DNA of 64,000 nucleotides from assembly GCA_019454045.1 (NCBI GenBank), contig SKCR01021372.1:1-64000 (forward strand). Direction: 5' to 3'. The stretch is from Zanthoxylum bungeanum. Lineage: Eukaryota; Streptophyta; Magnoliopsida; Sapindales; Rutaceae. Each line of letters begins with the position of its first letter. Within the stretch, counting starts at the first letter, position 1. The position numbers and the translations under genes are program-made. The notes beneath the pieces were generated by a model. The model was given only the letters and a program-made list of their open reading frames with translations, was not told where the DNA came from and did no database searches. Below, piece after piece: positions 32,700 to 43,634 of the stretch.

Positions 32700-33263
32700 C
32701 TATAGACAGTCACTCAAGCATCTAATACCTGAACTATATACATGTCGCTCAAACTTTTGCTGAGGAATAGCTTTCGTCAGCGGATCTGCAATGTTGTCCT
32801 CTGATGCGACCTTCTCGATCTTCACATCGCCACGATGTATGATCTCACGAATCAGATGGAAACGTCGAAGAACATGCTTGGATCGTTGATGAGACCGCGG
32901 TTCCTTAGCTTGCGCTATAGCCCCGTTATTGTCACAATATAATGGAACAGACTCATCTGCTAACGGAACTACTCGTAATCCAATTAGGAATTTTCGGATC
33001 CAAACTGCCTCTTTTGCTGCTTCAGCTGCAGCAATATACTCTGCCTCTGTTGTTGAATCGGCAACAGTCTCTTGCTTGGAAGATTTCCAGCTTACTACTC
33101 CGTTATTCAAACAAAATATGTACCCGGATTGCGACTTGCAGTCGTCTTTATCGGTTTGGAAACTTGCATCGGTATACCCAGTTACCTCAAGTTCTCCATC
33201 TCCATAGATTAAGAAAGCATCCTTAGTTCGTCTAAGATACTTTAGGATATTCTTAACCGCCAT
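32700..33263 (-). pseudogene. Copia-C RNase H
   Basis: This frame is uninterrupted to its natural end (CLSDCL at 32700). It contains GYTDASFQTDKDD, DSTTEAEYIAAAEA, YCDNNGAI and NIADPLTKA, so the RNase H carboxylates are all present. A break just upstream near 33270-33330 (CTRPDVSYAL region) disconnects it from RT. Confidence 0.88.
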
Positions 33264-33324
33264 CTAGTGACTATCACCTGGATCGGCCTGATAGCGACTA
33301 CACATGCTCAAAGCATACGAGACA

Positions 33325-34481
33325 TCAGGTCTCATACATGATCGATCCGACTGCCGAGGTGAACGGTATCTGACTCATGTTGTCTCTCTCATCTTGAGTT
33401 TTAGGACACATGTACTTAGATAGAGTGACGCCATGTGACACTGGCAACAGTCCCCTCTTGGACTGATCCATGTTGAATCTCTTCAACATTTTGTCAATAT
33501 ACGTACTCTGGGAGAGTCCAAGCAGCTTTCTAAATCTATCCCGGTAGATCTTTATTCCTAGAATAAAGGCTGCTTCTCCCAGATCCTTCATGGAGAATTT
33601 TAATGAAAGCTAAGCTTTCACCGATGTTAACATGGGAATGTCATTGCCAATAAGCAATACATCGTCAACGTAAAGAATATTGAATGTCAGTGCGCTCCCA
33701 CTAACCTTCTTATATACACAAGGATCATCCTCGTTTTAAACGAAATCCTATTATTTTATGATCTCATCAAAACATTTGTTCCAAGAACGCGATGCTTGCT
33801 TCAATCCATAAATGGATCGATTTAACTTACAAACCTTGCTTGCAAGTTTAGGTACGATAAAACCATCAGGCTGTTGCATGTAAACATCCTCCAAAAGGTT
33901 TCCGTTATGGAAGCGGTTTTGACGTCCAGCTACCATATCTCGTAATCGAAATATGCAGCAATAGCAAGTATTATCCGAATGGATTTAGTCATGGCAACGG
34001 GTGAAAAAGTTTCGTCGTAATCGACACCATGTCGTTGACGATACCCCTTCAGTACAAGCCTAGCTTTGTATATTTGTATATTGCCATCCATGTCAGTCTT
34101 CCTCTTGAAGACCCATTTGCAACCAATAGGTTTTACGCCTTCTGGTGCATCAACCAGTCTTCAAACTTGGTTGGTGTGCATGGAATTCATTTCAAAATTC
34201 ATGGCATCTTGCCATAAACCGGAGTCGATACCTTGTATCGCTTCCTCATACGTAGCTGGCTCGTCTTCCTCAATAAGATTAATATCCACATGAGGTGAGA
34301 TCAGAAACCCATACCTCTCAGGTTGTTTTCTTACTGTCTCTGACCTACGCGGTCCTTGTGTAATCGAAGATTCTGGTATAGTCTCATCCCCGATGGACTG
34401 TTCATATTCCATTAAGGATTTTGTGCCAGGAAGAGTATCACTCCAATTTTCATCGAGTTCTACTTTCCTCCCACTTATCAC
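33325..34481 (-). pseudogene. Copia-C reverse transcriptase, multiply frameshifted
   Basis: Pieces on the minus strand: 34161-34481 has the linker RRSETVRKQPERYGFLISP and WQDAMNFEMNSMHTNQV. About 33940-34160 has GCKWVFKRK-like and YKARLVLKGY-like sequence in shifted frames. 33751-33936 has NGNLLEDVYMQQPDGFIV and YGLKQASRSW. YVDD is readable near 33660. 33325-33591 has MKDLGEAAFILGIKIYRD and SQSTYIDKML. There are at least four frame breaks. Confidence 0.85.
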
Positions 34482-34558
34482 TACATTTAGAAATTCCTTC
34501 TCAAGAAAACCGCATGTAGAGCATCAAATACTTTGTTCTCTTGTTGGTGATAGAAGTA

Positions 34559-35413
34559 TTATCCTTTGGTTTCCCTAGGATAACCTACAAATAGGCATTT
34601 ATCTGATTTGGGTTCTAGTTTGGTACCTTCCAAACGTTTGACGTATGCCCAGTAACCCCAAATCTTCAGGAATGAGAAACCCGGTTTCTTTCTTGTCCAT
34701 ATTTCATATGGAGTCTGTTGAACAGACTTTGACGGAACATTATTAAAAATAAGTATTGCACTGTTCAATGCATATCCCCAGAAGGAAATAGGTAGCTCTG
34801 TACGACTCATCATAGACCTTACCATGTCCAACAAAGTTCGGTTTCTCCGTTCGGACACACCGTTTAATTGCGGTGTTCCGAGAGGAGTCCACTGTGAAAG
34901 AATACCATATTCTTTCAAGTAATCAAGAAACTCATTGCTTAAGTATTCGCCACCACGGTCCGACCGTAATGTCTTAATACTTTTGCCGGTCTGTTTTTCT
35001 AGTTCGTGTCGAAACTCTTTGAATTTCTCAAAAGTTTCCGACTTGTGTCTCATAAGATACACATAACCAAAACACGATGCATCATCCGTAAAGGTTACGA
35101 AGTATTCATATCCACCTCTAGCCTGGCTAGACATGGTCCCACAAACATCACTATGAACAAGGGCTAACAGTTCTGTGGCACGTGCACCTTTACAACTAAA
35201 AGGTGATTTAGGCATCTTGCCTAATAAACAAGATTCGCAGACGTCATATGAATTTGGATCAAATCCGTCCAAGTACCCACTCTTCGAAAGTATGGATATA
35301 CGTGTCTTGTTTATGTGTCCCGGACGACAATGCCACATATAAGTTTCATCTTTGTTACTTACTTTAAGCCTTTTGTTTGTTACATTATATGTTTGAGATT
35401 GATTTATATTCAA
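34559..35413 (-). pseudogene. Copia-C integrase
   Basis: A 284-residue open frame carries the zinc site with one change (WHCRPGH instead of WHCRLGH) and CESC. The DDE residues lie in HSDVCGTM, RSDRGGEY and VSERRNR, and the C-terminal GYPRETKG ends it. A frameshift near 34555 separates it from the linker. All three catalytic residues are present. Confidence 0.9.
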
Positions 35414-35443
35414 AATATAAATACCATTATTTGCATCAGCTGT

Positions 35444-35780
35444 TCAAATTTCCATATCATTTTTATACATAAAACACCCGGTGTTTCTAAATACAAAAGT
35501 ATACCCATATTGGGTTAACATAGATACATAAATAATATTCCTAGTAAAACTAGGTACAAAATAACAGTTTATAAGTTCAAGTACATGCCCCGAGGGCAGT
35601 TCCAAAACATAAGTGCCCATGGCCAAAACGGCAACTCGCATTCCATTTCTAACACGAAGGTCAATCTCTCCTGAGGCCAGTCTCCTGCTAATCTGCAGAT
35701 CCTACACATCAGTACATATGTGAGTACCACAACCAGAATCAAAAATCCAATTTTTAAAACTAGAAGTAGACATGTTTATT
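35444..35780 (-). pseudogene. Copia-C protease region
   Basis: The minus strand near 35725-35760 encodes WIFDSGCGTHIC-like sequence, in which the D-S-G protease signature is readable. Frame 35444-35641 gives the later VLELPSGHVLELINCYFVPS part. A stop codon and an altered SGE(I)DLRV region lie between (about 35640-35705). Confidence 0.8.
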
Positions 35781-35781
35781 T

Positions 35782-36140
35782 CTATAACAAACATAGCTGA
35801 AGCCGGTGCCTTGCCCACTTTGATACATCTTGGGATTTGTCCTTGGGTTTCCCAGAACCCTTTGATGATTTGGCATTGTCCTTCTTCTTATGCTTATTCT
35901 TTTTAACACCTCCAGTAGCCTTGGACCAAGCCCTCGGAGTCCGAGATGTTGAAGCATGGTGCGCCTCGTGCTTCTTGCCCTTAAGGAGCTGTTTCTCTGC
36001 CTCACGCAGAGTGGACATCAACTCTCCAAGAGTCTGGTCTTGGTTCAACATGTTGTAGTTCATGATGAACCCACTCCAAGTGTCGGGGAGAGACTGTAGG
36101 ATCAAATCCACTGAAGTCTCAGCCTTGAAAACTATGCTCA
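35782..36140 (-). pseudogene. Copia-C gag fragment lacking zinc knuckle and N-terminus
   Basis: The frame covers VDLILQSLPDTWSGFIMNYN and the basic linker KKNKHKKKDNAKSSKGSGKPKDKSQDV. It then passes straight to SKWARHR, where relatives have the CLNCGKKGHWKRDC knuckle. The knuckle has been deleted at about 35828. The N-terminal half of gag is missing because sequence upstream of 36140 is LTR. Confidence 0.85.
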
Positions 36141-36420
36141 CAACATGCACAAGTGTAATACTAGTCTTTTACGCATTTATCGATGTCCAATCTCGATAAT
36201 ACTTAACTATGCATATTTAATGATTTATCCTCCGTGGACTGATACTGTCTCATATCATTCTCAATCCAGGAACAAATCATAAGGACCTTCTATCATTTAT
36301 ACATCTTGGTGATCTAATCACAAATGATAAGAGAGCAATCTCCTTTGTCACATAGTTAATTTGTACAACAACACCATGATCTGTACAAATAGTGACGATA
36401 TGGGTCATAATTGTCCAACA
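36141..36420 (-). repeat. Copia-C 5' LTR remnant (start of U3)
   Basis: On the minus strand it begins TGTTGGACAATTATGACCC at 36420 and runs 280 bp to a break near 36141, where it meets gag. It contains the ATTATCGA-type stem region near 36175-36210. The missing stretch includes the rest of the LTR, the primer site and the leader. Confidence 0.8.
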
Positions 36421-37704
36421 CGACTCTCATGCGATAATATTTTTAAAATAAACAAAATAAACAAAAGATAAAAAGTAAAATGGTGCCCTCAGGTCTAACC
36501 TCTTTGGTCATCTCAAGATAGGGCATTACACTTCTGTTGGAAAGGTGAATGATCCGCTACTCTTTTGGTTCGCTAACTCAACAACTTTCCTCGCTGTTTT
36601 ACTGTTCGGGCTGCTGTTTTTACTCCGTTTCACTGCTGTTTTGCGGCTATTTTTAGGCTACTATTTTTGGTTGTTTAAGGGACTGTTTTGGTGGTTTTTT
36701 TAGGCTAGATGGTGCGTTTTTTAGGTGCTTTTAAGGGGGGTTTTATACAGTTTTTTGGTGCAGTTTTAGGTTGTTTTCTGGGCTATTTTAATGGGTATTG
36801 GCTGCTATTTTGGTGGTAAAAGAGGTGTAGTTTCGGTGGTTAAACAGTACAGTTTTTTTGGACTAAAGTGAGGCGATTTCAGTGGACTGTTTTGGCGTTT
36901 TTTGAGGGGCTATTTGCAGGGGGTTTTATGGTGGTTTAGGGATAATTTTGAAGGATTTTTTGGGCTATGAAGGGGGGGCTAGGTGTGGCAGTTTGAGGGT
37001 ATGTGTGGTGGCTTGTGCGGCAATGAGAGGGGGTGTGTGGTGTTCACGACAATGCAAGGGTTTTAGGGCTTTGTGTATGTGGCAATGGGAGAGAGTTTTG
37101 GTCGTGTGAATGCTCTCAAAACTTTGGGATTTTGCATGAATGCTATGTGTATGTGTTAGGGTTGAGTTGGGTGGTGAATGGTTCTTTTTATAGGCAAGAG
37201 AGGGGTTACTTTCCTTATTGGAATATGAAAGAATCTTCTATTGATGGTGACATCTCTCTAATTGGTATCTCATAAGGAAAGGATCTCCTAATTTTGGATT
37301 ATGATTGGCTTTTATTAGGAAAGGGATCTATTAGATTTCTTTTAATTAGGAAGGGATTTGACTTGATTTTAGCATGTGTTAAATGTGCATATCCCTAATC
37401 TAGAGAGTGATGGGCGTGACTTAGGCTCCATGGGCGTGGGCTTTGGTTCTTTGGGTAGGCTTGGGTGTTTAGGTTTGGTTTATGGTTTGGTAAGTGGTTT
37501 ATGGAGTTTTGAGCCGAGGATAAGCTTTGAAACAGAGATCCAACAAGCAACCGAAGCTAAACAACTGGATTAAATGCAAAAAAAAATTCATTTTCCAATT
37601 TTACCCTTCCAACGTCCGTTTCCCGTGACTTTCACAACTAAAGAAGTAGTGTCTCCGTACAAGACTCATCATCGGGACTTATATGCAAAAATGCAGTGCC
37701 TACA
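36421..37704 (-). repeat. Tat/Ogre-like LTR fragment (-)
   Basis: On the minus strand it starts TGTAGGCACTGCATTTTTGC at 37704. A TATA-like CTATAAAAAG is at 37193-37185. A long A/C-rich stretch follows (seen here as G/T-rich, 36590-37060), then GTGTAATGCCC and GGTTAGACCTGAGGGCACC near 36540-36490, spaced exactly as at 10349-10398. It stops at 36421 against the Copia-C LTR. ORFs in this low-complexity sequence are not conserved. Confidence 0.55.
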
Positions 37705-38830
37705 ATGTCGTATACTAGAATCTTGGATTCCAATGGTTTCTCAATGATCTATGAGTCTTGGAGACTCGTATAGACATGTAGGTATTTATATTGGATAAAC
37801 ACTAAATGACTCATCGAAGATTCTTAATTGATGGTACACCAACGTTAATATGAATTTTCTCGGGTCGAGTGCGCATAGTGATTCTTTGACTTGAGATACC
37901 ACTGTGGATATATGACAAATCATTCACACTTTGATGGCAGTCACATCACCGATCTTTTTAGATCCGACCTCCGCCTGTTCGTTGATTGTGGAATGATCCT
38001 CAGGATATCTTGTGTGTATCAAGATAGGATCTGTCAGTTATGTGTACAGAGCATAGATATCTATTATGGGATTAGTAATCTGTTAAATCCATGGGCCTGT
38101 GGTATACTGTAGAAGTGAGTTCTAACTGTTTTTATGAGATTGCTAATAGACACATCGATAAGAATGTACCTATTGAGATTTGACATTAATATCTATATCT
38201 TTGGGATAATCCGGATATCTGGGACGGAGGGATTATACGTATGCGATGACCTCGACCTATATGATTCAGCGAGTTTATCTGTGGTCGTCATAATTTACGG
38301 GTGGGTAGATTATGGACACAAAATTAGATTTCGTGACGGATATGCCTAAATCTAGAGTCTCACTAATGAAATATACTCATAGAGTACTATGGCAACCTTT
38401 ATAAATAATATTGATTATTTATGAATTGTTTAACGGTTAAATGAAAAATACATCCTTAAAGGGTTATTTTGGTCGTTTTATAGTTAGTGTGTAATTAGAT
38501 AAAATACTTGATTTTATTAATAACACATTAATATTTTTTTTAAATATATTTTTTGACATGTGTTCTAAATATATGTATTATGGAATATTTAATGTAAATA
38601 TGAAACATGTATTTAGATATTTGTATTATGTAATTATCTAATTATTTAATTGTTAAATAATTAGAATTATTAAATACATTTATCATTATCATTATTAAGT
38701 CCTTAAATTGCTAATTTTTATTGGGTCACATGTATGTATAACTATGGAATTGGTAGTCAATTTGGATTTGAATTCTTTTAATTCTTGATTAAAAATTGGA
38801 AAATTTAAATTATCAAGAATAGAAAAAGAA
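37705..38830 (+). repeat. Family-X LTR fragment and adjoining AT-rich sequence
   Basis: From ATGTCGTATACTAGAATC on, this matches the order of blocks at 13545-13790 (TTCCAATGG, GAGACTCGTATA, ACTAAATGACTC, CGGGTCGAGT, CACTTTGATG), then extends further right (37945-38400) than that copy. The left part of the LTR is missing where the Tat-like LTR abuts. 38400-38830 is very AT-rich with no recognisable gene. The right boundary is uncertain. Confidence 0.5.
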
Positions 38831-41519
38831 AACCTTGGAAGGTAGATGACCCAGAAAATAATTCAGAAAACCTTAGAAGATATGAAGAAGATAACCGAGT
38901 ATAGCCTAAAGATCAAGGAAAGTTAGTGAGAGGCTTGCAATACTAGTAGGAGTCCACAAGATATACCAAATGCAGTAGAACCTACAACTCAACCCAAGTC
39001 AATAGAAAACCGTGGAAGTATAAAATGATAGACCCGTAGAAATTGGAGATATTTAGAAGTGACAAAAGTATTAGCATGGATAGTATAATTAAATGCCATA
39101 GTTGCGACTTATAGCAGAGAGCATAGATCAAGGAAGTAGTCTGAAGAATGAACTATCATTAGCCTCAGTAGTAAGGCATAAAGCAAAGAAATAGGATATG
39201 TAAATGGTAAGAGGGGCACGAGAAGTAATAAGGAAATTCAGTACATTCAGGCACAAAGATAAAATAACGAGGAGATAGTAGTGTGGAAAATGGATAATGG
39301 TTATGGGACCCCAAGACACAGAGTAGTCGACCAGGTTCTTGCAGAATGAATGACGATCATTTCTTCAAGAAAACTCGATTATAATAAGCATATTGATACT
39401 TAACCAGATCATCAGCGAGCTTAGGTGTAAAATAGAAGTGTGTGTCTACAAATCCTTATGGATTGTATATGTTCACCCATCAACTTAGAGCCTAATAAGG
39501 AAAATAACCTGTAAAATAGAGCAATGGATAGATTAGATGATTAGCGAGATGGCCAGACAACCAAATTGATAAGCCCAAATAAAATATAGATATGAAGCAT
39601 GAAATAGAATAGTTTGAAGCTACAATAAGTTAAGCTAAGTCTAGAAGCTATCACTGAAATAAGGAACCCTTAAAGAAGTAAAGACTTAGAAGTACGAAAG
39701 GACCAGAGAGAGCGACTCTCAAGAGTATAGTATATGACTCAAAAGAGTCTCATTATATAGAAAAAGAAGAACTAGATAAGAGTGACACCTAAACCAAAAA
39801 GATTCAGTATAAGAGGCCTTAAGTATTTGAAGTTGATAGAATTTTCAGAAAAGTAAAGGTGTAAGGAGTTTAAGGAACTAAGATGAGAAGAGAAGTCTAG
39901 TGACATAACAAACTTAGTAAAGAAGAATAACAGAGGGAGTATGGTAGGAGTTGAGAGAGTATAAATCTTACGGAGGTTAACAATATGAGGTGGTATCATC
40001 GATAATTGGAAAAAAAATTAGTAGTAAAGTTGAAACATGAAATTCAGATAGTTCCTAATAGTAGTACCCTAGTAGGGAAGCCAACATCAGACATGTAAAC
40101 AATAGAGTCATAAGCTTATATATGAGCAGCATAAGCAATTGCAGCACGTATAGCTAGTGAGAACACCACCACCAGAAGACTCCAGGAAATCCCCACCCTC
40201 CCAACCCTCGTCAGACAATAGTAGCAGAGATGGACCTTGAGGGCTGCCGTAAGATACTTACAGGAATAAGTGAAAGAATAGTGAAAAAAGACTGGAACAT
40301 AAGATCTTCAGGCTTAGCTTAAGAATATAATAAAGGTTAGTGAGAGCTATGAGTAAAGGAGTTAAGAAAGAAGTTGTTCAAATGGAGTGGTACAGAGATA
40401 AAGTAGTGGTCAAGTAATGACTGGGATGTTAAAAAGTAGTGATAGACATGACTGAGGGAAAGTAAGAAATGATATCCTTCGAATAAGGAAGCAGAGACAT
40501 AGGCCAGGCGAGTTCCAGTAGTAGAACGGCGCAAGAGAAAAGATAAAAAAAATTGTTGTCAACAAGTAAACAGTTGGAAATGAATCTATCGAGATGATAG
40601 GAGAAATTACTAAGTAAGAAAAAATAGAAGAATGAAACAACAAAGGATTCTTAGTATCAGCCTAAACCACGGGTATAAGGTAGTTTAGTAGATTTATAGC
40701 ATAGTACAGAATGAAGGAGATAAAATGGCATGTATTTGAGTAACGACCCTTGATAGCACTATGTAATGGAAAATAAGTTAGTGTAGAACACTGTAACCAG
40801 ATTTATAGCAATAATGAAAGAAAAGTATATAAAAGTATGAGCTTTAGCCAGGATCAAATCGGCAGCGTCGATGATAATAGAAGGGAATGCAGTTTACGCA
40901 CCAAGGTGTATACAATTAAGCCTGAATCTATAGCCAAATAAGGAGGACCACTAGGAAGCTACCCTGAAGCAACGTTTTAAGACAATAATAGTAAGGTAAG
41001 AAGTCCTAGGCGATATCAATAAGCAGCTGAAGCTTGGCAATGAGAATATAAAGGTTAAGTAGCTAAGACATGAGAAAGAATATTAAGATCAAGTTAAACA
41101 AGTGCAGTAAAGGAGTATCAAATACAAGCATTGTTAGTAATGACAATAATCACTCTCGTAAACGTTTTGATTCCAAAAAAGAAACATGAGAAGCCTCACC
41201 ATGAGACACTAGTATCTCTAGTGGGAGTCAAATGTACTAGCTAAGGAGAACTTAATGGAGTTAAATAATTGTGTGAATATAACTAAAGATCTAGAGAAAA
41301 GGATTTCCTTGGAGACAAAGAAGGTTGAACACAACTAGAGGTTCAGAAATATGGTAGTCGGGGATACCTAGAGAAGATACTATAAAACGAAAATGAGGTG
41401 GTACCTCTTAGTAAATAACTTAAGGGATATTCACTGAACCCACAAATCATGTGATCTATGATAGGATTCCAAGTTTAAAGAGGATTCGAGGACGAATCCT
41501 ATTTAAGGGTGGAAGAATT
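38831..41519 (+). other. Purine-rich internal/3' untranslated region of Gypsy-E
   Basis: 2.7 kb dominated by A and G on the plus strand, with stop codons in all frames. The minus ORFs here (39128, 39772, 40337) reflect pyrimidine bias. I recognise no Gypsy domain. 41455-41519 holds the end of the internal region and the polypurine tract AAGGGTGGAAG. It may be a long 3' non-coding region or heavily decayed pol. Confidence 0.5.
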
Positions 41520-41721
41520 TATAACGACCGGGAATTTCAACTACAGTTATACTGTGGGACGAGTGTCTCATAATATAAATCATGTTTGGAAAGATATACC
41601 CTCGTGAGATGACTCTGGGAACAATCGGTAAATTTTTCGATAATCTGATATTAGATGCCACGATATCCCACTCCGGACAGCCCATGGTATTTGTGTCGTA
41701 ACTTTCCTATACAAACTCTAA

Positions 41722-43628
41722 TTTTTATGAATTTTATATCGTCGGAAAGCTAAGATTGAGATCTACAACTTTCACGTTGAATAGTTTTACAAATTCGAAC
41801 CAGAAATAGGTTAACAATGCATATCAAAAATTTGGATGAATAGTACTCGTGGGTCATTCTAGAGAATTCTCAAAGTTTCTACAAAACTCTCAAATTTTCT
41901 CCATTTTTGACAATTTCAAATAAGCCCTACTATATAAAGATGTTACTATTCAATATTTCACTAAATTAGAAAAGATGAAGAAAGAAGAAACGAAATGGTG
42001 GAAGAAGAAAAAAAGGGATAGAAAGAGAAGAAGAAGAGAAAAAAGAATAAGAATAAGAAGAATAAGAAGAAAATGGAAAGAAGAGAATAAGAAAGAAAGA
42101 AGAGGGAAGAAGCAAAAAGAAGGTTTGGCATCCATGAAGCTTGAAGGATGAGGAAAATCAAATGGATTGAGGTAAGGCTTTTTTTTCCCAAATCTTGGAT
42201 TGAGTAGTTTTGTTATGTTAATGGCGTAGGAATGTTAAGAGCATAATAAACATAGCATTTAGTGGCATGAGAGAATGAAGTGATTGTGTTGAATAAGAAT
42301 CAAATGCATGGGAACCCTAAGTATTGAGCTAATTAGGATTTTGAGATTAAAGGATTAAATTGAATTGAAGAGTGTTGGTTTAGTATGTATTTATATTTAA
42401 TTTTATGAGATAGATGAGTAAAAGTTGTGATATGTAAACTAGGCTTGGAGAATTGGAGTCATGGCCTGAATTTGGCCTCGCGTCGCGACCCAATTCATGT
42501 CACGTCGCGACGCGTACTGGGAAATTGGTGAATGTTTGATTCTGGAATGCACGCGTTGTGACGCGATCCGAACTGGAAATTTGAAGAAGGCATTTCTGGA
42601 ATCATGCGTGTCGGAAAGACATAAATTTTCGAAAATAATTTCAATACATTCCAGTTCCATCCCAGCGTGTTAGAGGCCACCCTTAGGGTCTCGTATCAGT
42701 TGGTATACATATATAAAATCATGATATAAGTGTGTTAAGCCTTGTGATAATAATAATAGTATTTGGTTAGATAGTCCCAAATTAATTCAGAAAACGTTCT
42801 TTAGTTTGCATTATAATCGAATTATCAATTATAGAGTATCATAGGAACCATGGATTTCTTCAGCAAGTGAGAAACGCGGCCACATTCTAAAATCAGTGAG
42901 TGGACATTTTTTCCTCTAAGATGATTTTTATTTTTTTATTTTCATAACAGACCTATTTGCTCGCATTTAGGGCGTTATCCAAGTTAATTTTCAGTTATAC
43001 TTTGATTAAGCATATTTTCAGAAATGATTTAGAAGAAATATATTTTTTTAAAGAATGATCTTTTGTTTTCGAGGCATGGGGGAAAAAATTTCAATACATT
43101 TCAGTATTTAACTTGTTCAGACTTGGAATTGACGGATGACATGTGCATATGTAGAGGACTGGGGGACGGCGATACGTAACACCGCCAGATCCTAGTTTAG
43201 GACTAGGGATGATAGATGCCCCTATATCCTAGTTTCAGAGCTTGGAGGGTATCATAGATCCGCACCCCCAGTTCTAGTTCAGTTACTTGGGGGATGGAGA
43301 TACGTAACGCCTCAAGACCACTAGTTTTTGTGACAGTAGTGGCATGTTTTTAGGGACGGCAATACGTAACGAACTAAAAGTCGTGGATTTCTATTCCTGG
43401 CTCTAGATAGGCGTATGGTGGGATGACGATACATAACGCCCCCATACGTCAAGTTTTTCAGAAACATATCAGGTTTCAGATATCAGGTTTTCAGAAAACA
43501 GTTTTCAGTTAGAAACAGTTTCTAGAAAATCGACATTTCAAAAATAAATTTCAGATACAGTTTGCAGAAAAGGTTTTTAGAAATAAAAGTTTTCAAGAAA
43601 CAACATTTTTACAAAAGATTTTCCGGAA
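41722..43628 (+). repeat. LTR tandem duplication, unit 1
   Basis: It runs from TTTTTATGAATTTTATATCGTCGG to CAGTTTGCAGAAAAGGTTTTTAG. Offset to unit 2 is 1914 bp. The 44-bp-scale GATACGTAACG boxes lie at about 43165, 43297, 43358 and 43427. The units clearly differ at many sites, so the duplication is not very recent. Confidence 0.85.
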
Positions 43629-43634
43629 ATATAA

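Larger units (their letters stand above)
20745..36420 (-). mobile_element. Copia-C (-), split by Copia-D
   Basis: Reading on the minus strand from 36420: a short 5' LTR remnant (36141-36420), truncated gag, protease, integrase, RT, RNase H (to 32700), a mutated polypurine tract, then the 3' LTR in two halves (31804-32686 and 20745-21787) separated by Copia-D. A deletion removed everything between mid-U3 of the 5' LTR and mid-gag, including the primer site and leader. The flanks (GTCTT at left, CGACT at right) do not match, so at least one end is rearranged. Confidence 0.85.

Noticed and set aside
41950..42191. Minus-strand ORFs rich in Phe, Leu and Ser
   Set aside because: They are complements of the GAA/AAG tract of the Gypsy-E LTR and resemble membrane proteins only by composition.
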